Shown here: one piece after another, positions 37,906 through 43,403 of the stretch
How positions within the stretch are numbered: the stretch's first letter is position 1
How the letters are laid out: each line of letters starts with the position of its first letter
Source of the DNA: Spirochaetota bacterium
GTDB lineage: Bacteria; Spirochaetota; Spirochaetia; Treponematales; UBA12059
Length of the DNA: 43,403 bases
Reading direction: 5' to 3'
NCBI GenBank assembly: GCA_018816345.1
Contig: JAHIWG010000031.1
Coordinates: 1-43,403, forward strand
Notes under the pieces: generated by a model
What the model saw: only the letters and a program-made list of their open reading frames with translations
The model's database searches: none
Told to the model about the DNA's origin: nothing
Program-made: the position numbers and the translations under genes

Positions 37906-37930
37906 AGTCTCTTTTCACTTCCCCTCCTCT

Positions 37931-37959
37931 AGGATAGGGCTACCGGGGCGTAGCCGCAA
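37931..37959 (-). promoter_or_regulatory. Promoter of the GGDEF gene
   Basis: Minus strand TTGCGG (plus 37954-37959), 17-bp spacer, TATCCT (plus 37931-37936). Predicted leader about 19 nt containing the ribosome site. Confidence 0.6.
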
Positions 37960-37971
37960 GGCTAAATCGCG

Positions 37972-38907
37972 CTAGAAACGATACGTAAACCTGCCCGAAA
38001 TGGATGAAGCGCCGGAATTGGAGAATTCCGCCTTCTTGAAGCCGTACAGCACGTCGTCGTCTATGGTGGAGTAGCCGGAGCCGGACTCGATATGGACCGC
38101 CTCTAGGGAGGGCTTCCCGTCGGGCCCCGGGGCCGAGACCTTGAATAGCACGACGACCGGCCTCAGGCTCTTACCGTCCTTATAGTCGGCCTTCTTGACG
38201 TCGTACCCGGCGTCCTCGAGCATTATCCATATGGTCGGGCGAATATCGTAGTCGGGTTGAGCGTTGCGCTTTAGCCGCCAGGTATCGCCGGCTTGGACGT
38301 AGTGCGACGCGAAAACCTTCTTGCGGGCTTCGGCGGTACCCGATAGGCCCGCCTGATCCGGGATCCTGTCGTACAGCGAGCCGGGTATATCGTAGGGTAC
38401 CGGCATGAAGAGCCAGATCGGGACGTAGAAGCTGCGGCCGACGACGCCCGAGCCGGAGATGAACGTCATGTCGTACGAGTTGCCGCTCTCGGAGCCTCGT
38501 ATCACCACGGGAGCCGGGGCCGGGGGGAGCGAGCTCTCAGGGGACGGCGCAGGCACGGAAGGCGTCGGCTTTGGGGCCTTCGCGGGCACGGAGGGGGCCG
38601 GCGTCGGCGTCGGCTTAATAGGGACGATCGGGGCGGGGCTTTCCGGCTTCGTCTCGGGGATGGCCGCGGTCTCCGGCGATACCGGCGCCGGTTGTTCCGG
38701 CACGGGGCGGGCGGCGTCGGCGCCGTCAGCGGAGCCGAGGCGGACCACGATGGGCCCCGAGTAGTCGGCTAGGTCGTCGATATAGAATAGCGACAGGACG
38801 GCGGCGACGGCGAAGGCGACGAGGTAGGCGCCGAGGGCCGCCGCCCACGATACGACTGCCCGCTTCCGTTGCCTGGCGCGAAGCCATTCGTCGCGGGCTG
38901 CCGTCAT
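37972..38907 (-). CDS. TonB-like energy transducer
   Basis: A 311-aa protein with one N-terminal membrane anchor (about residues 18-43), a Pro/Ala/Ser/Thr-rich periplasm-spanning region (about 62-135) and a C-terminal domain ending YGFKKAEFSNSGASSISGRFTYRF, as in TonB proteins. The C-terminal domain has a longer first half (about 145-230) than classical TonB. Its ATG overlaps the exbD stop by 4 bp, and it is the last gene of exbB-exbD-tonB. The proteins use the proton gradient to energise outer-membrane receptors. Confidence 0.85.
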   Translation of the reverse strand: MTAARDEWLRARQRKRAVVSWAAALGAYLVAFAVAAVLSLFYIDDLADYSGPIVVRLGSADGADAARPVPEQPAPVSPETAAIPETKPESPAPIVPIKPTPTPAPSVPAKAPKPTPSVPAPSPESSLPPAPAPVVIRGSESGNSYDMTFISGSGVVGRSFYVPIWLFMPVPYDIPGSLYDRIPDQAGLSGTAEARKKVFASHYVQAGDTWRLKRNAQPDYDIRPTIWIMLEDAGYDVKKADYKDGKSLRPVVVLFKVSAPGPDGKPSLEAVHIESGSGYSTIDDDVLYGFKKAEFSNSGASSISGRFTYRF

Positions 38908-39323
38908 GGCGAATCCTCGCCGGCGGGCCTCGTGGAGAGCCCTACCGAATCGACGCCGTTCTTCTTGAGCGAGTCGAGCAGCGTTACCACGAGCTGGTAG
39001 GGCGCGTCCGCGCCGGCCTCGAGCACGGCCTGCACGTCCGAGGCCGACCTGCCCTCGAGCTCGGCCCTCACGACCGCCTCGGCGCCGACCGCGGTAGTCC
39101 TCGTCTTGTTGACGTATACCTCGTCCTCGGAGACCGCCACAACGGTGAGCTCGGTTATGGTAATAGAGGTCGCGGTCCCTGAGTCCGGCAGGATGAGCTC
39201 GATGCCGGGCGCAGTCTTGAACGTGCTCGAGATCATGAAGAAGATGACGAGCTGGAAGACGACGTCGATGAGCGGCGTCAGGTCCACGTTGATCTGAGGC
39301 TTGAGCCTTCGTTCTATCGTCAT
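38904..39323 (-). CDS. exbD: ExbD/TolR biopolymer transport protein
   Basis: A 139-aa protein with one membrane segment carrying the conserved Asp of the proton path (NVDLTPLIDVVFQLVIFFMISSTF) and a periplasmic domain (GIELILPDSGTATSITITELTVVAVSEDEVYVNKTRT). The size and order fit ExbD. Overlaps both neighbours by 4 bp. Confidence 0.93.
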   Translation of the reverse strand: MTIERRLKPQINVDLTPLIDVVFQLVIFFMISSTFKTAPGIELILPDSGTATSITITELTVVAVSEDEVYVNKTRTTAVGAEAVVRAELEGRSASDVQAVLEAGADAPYQLVVTLLDSLKKNGVDSVGLSTRPAGEDSP

Positions 39324-39991
39324 GCGTCGGCTCCGCGGCTAGGCTCGTCCTTCGCGGCCGTCGCGGCCGAGGCGAGCACTCTTCGTTTGCCGGAGTTGAT
39401 CATGAGGACCAGCGCGGTGACTTGGTTCTCCATCTTGAGGAGTATGAGGTTGACCTTGGTCACGAGCAGGTTGTAGAAGATGACGGCGGGTACCGCGACG
39501 ACTATGCCGGCGACCGTGGTGATGAGCGCCTCCGAGACTCCCTTGGCGAGGATGGAGGGATCGGCGACCGAGCCGAAGCGCCCGAGCACGCCGAACGCCT
39601 TCATGGTGCCGGTGACCGTCCCGAGCAAGCCGAGGAGGGGAGCAATGTGGGCGATGGTGCCTAGCGCGGAGACGTTGCGCTCCAGCCTCGGGACCTCCTG
39701 GGCCGCGGCGTCCTTGAGCACCTCTTTCTGGGCCGCTTCCGGGTACGACCGGTACTCGAGGCCGACCTTGATGAGGGCCGATAGCGGCGACTCGTTATTG
39801 TCGCAGATAGAGAGGGCCTCCTCGAAATGCCCCTTCTCGACGGACGCCTTCACCCGCTGGAACAGCTTATCCTCGTCCGTCTTGATGCTCCTGAAGTACA
39901 GGACGCGCTCGATGATGATGGCCAGTCCTACGACCGACAGCGCCATGATTACCCAAAGAACGATACCGCCCTTAGCGATGAATTCGAGCAT
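39320..39991 (-). CDS. exbB: ExbB/TolQ/MotA-family proton channel protein
   Basis: A 223-aa protein with three membrane segments: an N-terminal one (GGIVLWVIMALSVVGLAIIIERVLYF) and a pair in the second half (IAHIAPLLGLLGTVTGTMKAF and ALITTVAGIVVAVPAVIFYNLLV), with the family Thr/Pro residues. It forms the stator with ExbD. GGAGG precedes the ATG. A TATGAT -10 is visible about 20 bp upstream of the site with a poor -35. Confidence 0.93.
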   Translation of the reverse strand: MLEFIAKGGIVLWVIMALSVVGLAIIIERVLYFRSIKTDEDKLFQRVKASVEKGHFEEALSICDNNESPLSALIKVGLEYRSYPEAAQKEVLKDAAAQEVPRLERNVSALGTIAHIAPLLGLLGTVTGTMKAFGVLGRFGSVADPSILAKGVSEALITTVAGIVVAVPAVIFYNLLVTKVNLILLKMENQVTALVLMINSGKRRVLASAATAAKDEPSRGADA

Positions 39992-40205
39992 GCGAGCCTC
40001 CGTGCGTTAGTATCATATCGGTGCGATAGCGACTTATAACAAGCGGCCGCCCGCTATAGATACTATCGCGGATCCGTCGGCGCGTGAAGCGAATCGGGGC
40101 AAAAAGAGGCGATCGAAGGCGGAAAAAACCTGATTATGCCGGGAAAGCCGATAGGCGACGGCGGGAGGGCGGCTTTCCGGCCGTCCTTCCGCCTGCCCCG
40201 CCGGA
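39992..40205. other. Intergenic region between exbB and cheA
   Basis: No gene seen. It contains the probable exbB promoter (minus-strand TATGAT near 40013-40018) and, nearer cheA, an inverted repeat GGAAAGCCG/CGGCTTTCC (40142-40150 with 40170-40178). On the minus strand a run of six T residues follows the repeat about 13 nt later (plus 40123-40128). This may be the cheA operon terminator, though the gap before the T run is longer than usual. Confidence 0.45.
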
Positions 40206-42275
40206 TCAAGCTCCCTTATGGGACCTGGCCAGCGCGGCGACGTCGAGGATAAGCGCTATCCCGCCGTCCGCCAGGATGGCCGCTCCCGAGACGCCGGTGG
40301 CGTATCGGGCTATCTCGCCTATCGGCTTGATGACCGTCTGGTATCCGCCTATGACCTGGTCGAAGCCTATGGCTAGCTTCGAGTCGAAGACGCTTACGAT
40401 CACGACTTCCTCGCGGGTCGGGGCGGCCTCGTCCTCGCCGAACATGTCGCGGGAGGAAACGTACGGTATGAAGTCCTTGCCCCGTACGATGAGGCGCTCC
40501 GGGTTCTGCGGCCTCTCCCGCTCGAAGCACGAGTCTACGGAGGAGAGCGGGATGACGAAGTTCCTCTTGCCCGAGCGGACGAGGAACCCGTCGATGATGG
40601 CCAGGGTCAGCGGTATGTCGAGGTAGAATTCGGTGCCCTTGCCGAGCTGCGAGTGCACGGTCAGGGTGCCGCCCAGCTGGTCTATCGCCGTCTTCACCAC
40701 GTCGAGCCCGACTCCCCGGCCCGAGACGTTGGAGACGACGTCGGCCGTGGAGAAGCCGGGCTTGAAGATCAGCTGGTCTATCTCCTCCTCGGTCAGCCTC
40801 GCGTCGGCGGAGACGAGGCCCCGGTCAACCGCCTTCTTGAATATCTTGTCCCTGTCGAGGCCCTTGCCGTCGTCGCACACGCTTATGCGGACGAAGGCCC
40901 CGGCGTGCTGGGCCTTCATCGTTATGGTGCCGGAGGCAGGCTTGCCGAGCCGCGCCCGATCCGCGGTCCGCTCGAGCCCGTGGTCCGCCGCGTTCCTTAC
41001 GAGGTGGACGAGGGGGTCGTTCAGGACGTCGATGACGGACTTGTCTATCTCCGTCTCGCCGCCTTCCAGCTTAAGCTCCAGTTCCTTCTCGAGGTTCTTG
41101 GAGAGGTCCCTGGCAAGGCGCTTGAATTTCGCGAATAGCGAGTCCACTGGAACGAGGCGTAGCTCCATCGACGTCGCCCGAAGCTCCCCGGCCAGGCGCT
41201 TCACGTAGTCGCTGATGCCGTGCAGGTGCCGATCGCTCGAGTCCTTGACCGTCTGCGATAGCTGGGCCTGGACCGTCACGAGCTCGCCTACCAGGTTTAG
41301 GAGGCCGTCGAGCTTATCCGAGCGTATGCGTATGGTCTTCTTCTCGCTCTCCTCCCGGGCCGCCTGGACGACGTTGCGCGCGTGCTGCTGCTCGAACAAC
41401 GCGTCCTCGACGACTTTCTTGGGCGTTCCGAGCTCCTTGACCAGGATCTCCCCGATGGGGCGCTGGCGGGAGAGGGCCGTATCGATATCGACCTCGGGAA
41501 GGCGGCGGGCGGCGAGTATCTCGCCTAGCTTGCGTACCTCGTCGCCGTCCAGGACGTCATCGTGGTTTATTTCCTCGACGCTTATCTCGGAGGTCCCTTC
41601 CTCGAAGATGAAGACGTCCGTGACGGCGCTCCTCTGCATCGACGTGGTCAGGAGCACGTTCCACGCGAGGTAGCACGACTCTGGGTCCAGCTCCGTTAGC
41701 GGCGGGACGTCTCCGCAGTCGCACCTGACGCTGGCCTCCCCGAGTTCCCTGAGCTCGCGGACCAGCGCCTCGGGCTTGACGCCGCGATGGTATACGTCGG
41801 CGGAGGGCTTATACCTGATACGGAAGGTCTTGAAGCCGCTGGCCGTGAAACTCTTTATGCTCTTAGGGGCGGAGGGCGGCGCGGCCGGGGCCGCCGGCTT
41901 GGCCGTCTTCCCCGAGAGGGCCGCGAGGGTGGCGACGAGGTCCTCGCGCTCCTCCGAGGACGCCGTCTCCGGAGCGTCGAGCAGGGCGCGTATATGGTCG
42001 CGCGACCGGAGCACCGCGTCCGATAGCTCCGGCGTCGCGGGTAGGGCCGCGCTCCTGAAATAGTCTAGCGCGGCCTCTACCTCGTGCGCGAAAGCGCCTA
42101 CTGCCTCGAAGCCGAACATGGAAGCCGAGCCCTTTATTGAATGGAGCGCCCTGAACGCGGCGTTCATCGTCTCGATGTTGGCCGGATTCTTCTCGAGCTC
42201 CAGTAATTGGTCCTCGAGCCCGTCGAGTAGCTCGTGCGCCTCGTCGAGGAACGTCTCTATGAGCTTGTCGTTCAT
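40206..42275 (-). CDS. cheA: Chemotaxis histidine kinase CheA
   Basis: A 689-aa kinase. The N-terminal Hpt domain has the phosphorylated His in ALHSIKGSASMFGF (His45). A long P2-like region (about 130-310) follows, then the dimerisation domain (KTIRIRSDKLDGLLNLVGELV), the ATPase domain (PLVHLVRNAADHGLE, DDGKGLD, GRGVGLDVVKTAI) and a C-terminal CheW-like domain (residues about 545-685). ATG 42275 has a GGAGG site and overlaps the STAS gene stop (ATGA). It phosphorylates CheY and CheB, which are not in this window. Confidence 0.95.
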   Translation of the reverse strand: MNDKLIETFLDEAHELLDGLEDQLLELEKNPANIETMNAAFRALHSIKGSASMFGFEAVGAFAHEVEAALDYFRSAALPATPELSDAVLRSRDHIRALLDAPETASSEEREDLVATLAALSGKTAKPAAPAAPPSAPKSIKSFTASGFKTFRIRYKPSADVYHRGVKPEALVRELRELGEASVRCDCGDVPPLTELDPESCYLAWNVLLTTSMQRSAVTDVFIFEEGTSEISVEEINHDDVLDGDEVRKLGEILAARRLPEVDIDTALSRQRPIGEILVKELGTPKKVVEDALFEQQHARNVVQAAREESEKKTIRIRSDKLDGLLNLVGELVTVQAQLSQTVKDSSDRHLHGISDYVKRLAGELRATSMELRLVPVDSLFAKFKRLARDLSKNLEKELELKLEGGETEIDKSVIDVLNDPLVHLVRNAADHGLERTADRARLGKPASGTITMKAQHAGAFVRISVCDDGKGLDRDKIFKKAVDRGLVSADARLTEEEIDQLIFKPGFSTADVVSNVSGRGVGLDVVKTAIDQLGGTLTVHSQLGKGTEFYLDIPLTLAIIDGFLVRSGKRNFVIPLSSVDSCFERERPQNPERLIVRGKDFIPYVSSRDMFGEDEAAPTREEVVIVSVFDSKLAIGFDQVIGGYQTVIKPIGEIARYATGVSGAAILADGGIALILDVAALARSHKGA

Positions 42276-42598
42276 TTCTTGGCCTCCGGAGTCTTGGTCC
42301 CGATCCGGCGGACGACCGCGCAGGACTCGCCGCCGCCGTCGCAGCACAGCATGGATCGCATCGACCGGTCCTCGTCGTCGCCCTTTATGGCGCCCGTCAA
42401 GCCCTTGGCCGCGGCCTCGGCCTTGAACGATATGATAAGCTGGGCGAGCGACGAGTCGGCCCGCTTGGTGCGGCTGATATCGAGGACTATCGAGGAGCCC
42501 TTGCCCGCCTTATCCATGGCGGCGACTAGCTCCGCCTTTATCGACGAGATAGCGGCGATCCCCGCGTCTTCCGGCGCTTGCACGGTTATATCAAGCAC
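42272..42598 (-). CDS. STAS-domain protein
   Basis: A 108-aa protein with a STAS-like pattern: GSSIVLDISRTKRADSSLAQLIISFKAEAAAKG matches the region around the phosphorylatable Ser of anti-sigma antagonists (here DSS). Its position between cheW and cheA suggests a role in modulating the chemotaxis array, as proposed for small STAS proteins in other che operons. It overlaps both neighbours (8 bp with cheW, 4 bp with cheA). Confidence 0.75.
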   Translation of the reverse strand: MLDITVQAPEDAGIAAISSIKAELVAAMDKAGKGSSIVLDISRTKRADSSLAQLIISFKAEAAAKGLTGAIKGDDEDRSMRSMLCCDGGGESCAVVRRIGTKTPEAKK

Positions 42599-43127
42599 GG
42601 CGCCCTCCTTCGCCCCCCGAGAACAGCGACTCTTTCGACGCCAGTTCCTTGAGGCTTATGATCGAGTGCCTCGTGTCCCCGACGAAGCAGAATCCCTCGA
42701 AGAATTTGGAGGCGTTCTCGGGAAGGAAATCTGGGACCGACGAGATCTCGGAATCCTCCAGGTTGATTACCTTGCCGATCTTATCCGCCTGTAGGCCTAT
42801 GAACGGGAGCAGCGTCCCGTTCTCCACCTCGAAGATGACGATGCCGCCTTCCTCGTCGTTCTCCTCTTCTCGCGAGGCGGGGTTATGCTCGGAGTCGGGC
42901 TTATTTACGTTCTTGGCTATTCGAATATCGTCGACCTTCGTTCTCTGGAGGGTCTCGCGAGGATCGAATACGGGAACGACGTTGCCCCTGACGTTAGTCA
43001 AGCCGGTCACGATCGTAGACCCGTGCGGCAGGGGCGTAATCATCTGCGGGTCCAGGACGGAGTTCACGTGCTCGACGAGCACTCCGTACCGACGACCGTC
43101 AAGCTCGAACGTCAAGTATTGACGCAT
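42591..43127 (-). CDS. cheW: Chemotaxis coupling protein CheW
   Basis: A 178-aa coupling protein between receptors and CheA. It contains YLTFELDGRRYGVLVEHVNSVLD, VTGLTNVRGNVVPVFDPRE and a C-terminal GFCFVGDTRHSIISLKEL, with a middle insert (about residues 68-95) rich in Asn, Glu and Asp that lengthens it relative to the usual 150-165 residues. ATG 43127 is 7 nt after a GGAGG site; an ATG at 43133 is too close to it. Confidence 0.92.
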   Translation of the reverse strand: MRQYLTFELDGRRYGVLVEHVNSVLDPQMITPLPHGSTIVTGLTNVRGNVVPVFDPRETLQRTKVDDIRIAKNVNKPDSEHNPASREEENDEEGGIVIFEVENGTLLPFIGLQADKIGKVINLEDSEISSVPDFLPENASKFFEGFCFVGDTRHSIISLKELASKESLFSGGEGGRRA

Positions 43128-43148
43128 ATGCATCCCTCCATACGTACT

Positions 43149-43403
43149 CTAGGCTAGCATCTTAGGGACGGAACGGTCGGAGCCGCCCGCCCCGTCATCG
43201 TTTATCTTAAAGAACGCGACGGCGTCCCTGAGCTTGCCGGCCTGGGCGGCGAGCTCCTCGGTGGTGCCCGCGACCATCGTCGCCTGGCTGGCTATCTCCT
43301 CGCTCGTCGCGCTGAACTCCTCGGAGATGGACGCGTTCTGCTGTATCACCGTGTCCAGCTGGGCTATGGCCTGGTTTATCTGCTGGGTGCCAGTGTCCTG
43401 CTC
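43149..43403 (-). CDS. Methyl-accepting chemotaxis protein, C-terminal part
   Basis: A partial gene running off the right edge. The 84 visible residues carry the MCP signalling-domain end: GTQQINQAIAQLDTVIQQNASISEEFSATSEEIASQATMVAGTTEELAAQAGKLRDAVAFFKI. Gln-Gln/Glu-Glu pairs in the helix are typical methylation-type positions. It precedes cheW by 22 bp and is probably in the same operon. The ligand-binding part lies outside the window. Confidence 0.92.
   Translation of the reverse strand, partial: EQDTGTQQINQAIAQLDTVIQQNASISEEFSATSEEIASQATMVAGTTEELAAQAGKLRDAVAFFKINDDGAGGSDRSVPKMLA

Overview
The window looks like chromosomal DNA of a high-GC, motile, anaerobic spirochaete. The main support is a FlaB-type periplasmic flagellin core gene (minus strand, 10624-11484) behind a near-consensus sigma-28 promoter. 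Further support comes from a CheA/CheW/STAS/MCP chemotaxis operon, an LPS-type export ATPase (LptB), an ExbB-ExbD-TonB operon (so an outer membrane), and a complete butyryl-CoA fermentation operon. Coding is dense and most genes are ordinary housekeeping or metabolic genes. I see no prophage, transposase or CRISPR array.

Layout. 1-4755: tail of a gene, lptB, a TatD-family hydrolase, dusB, a solute-binding lipoprotein and an unknown gene. 4795-6172: a stable-RNA block with four tRNA-Ser genes (UGA, GCU, CGA, GGA), one tRNA-Arg (GCG anticodon) and the SRP RNA. Interleaved are three full and one partial copies of a structured ~130 bp element whose ends are inverted copies of the tRNA-Ser 3' end. 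6223-8929: dnaX-ybaB-recR. 8926-11484: an unrecognised 530-aa protein and flaB. 11846-13953: a three-gene FeFe-hydrogenase-type regulatory/iron-sulfur set without its catalytic partners. 13991-16644: a WGR-like protein, a GH63/GH37-like glycosidase and a DUF1707/LiaF-like protein. 16993-22727: maoC, kal, crt, hbd, bcd, etfB, etfA. 22806-26348: an acetyltransferase, an ArsB/NhaD-type permease under an apparent yybP-ykoY (manganese) riboswitch, and a lone DNA methyltransferase. 26432-29244: nitroreductase, ferritin, C69-like hydrolase. 29257-31938 (minus): macro-domain protein, YcaQ-like glycosylase, histidine kinase. 32039-36281: an Aat-like transferase, then an NfeD-like protein with two flotillin/SPFH proteins. 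36346-43403 (minus): a GGDEF protein, exbB-exbD-tonB, and mcp-cheW-STAS-cheA.

How genes work together. The crt-hbd-bcd-etfBA operon carries out the acetoacetyl-CoA to butyryl-CoA steps. The upstream kal gene (3-aminobutyryl-CoA ammonia-lyase) feeds crotonyl-CoA into it from lysine-type fermentation, and maoC could supply another hydratase. dnaX-ybaB-recR are translationally coupled, as are exbB-exbD-tonB, the two SPFH genes and the cheW-STAS-cheA genes.

The least explained signals are the tRNA-Ser-linked element family (5025-6049), the riboswitch/terminator/promoter unit in front of the permease (25163-25356), and a recurrent promoter geometry in which the -10 box lies 6-9 nt before the ATG, implying many leaderless mRNAs. 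All statements come from reading the sequence; no database search was run.
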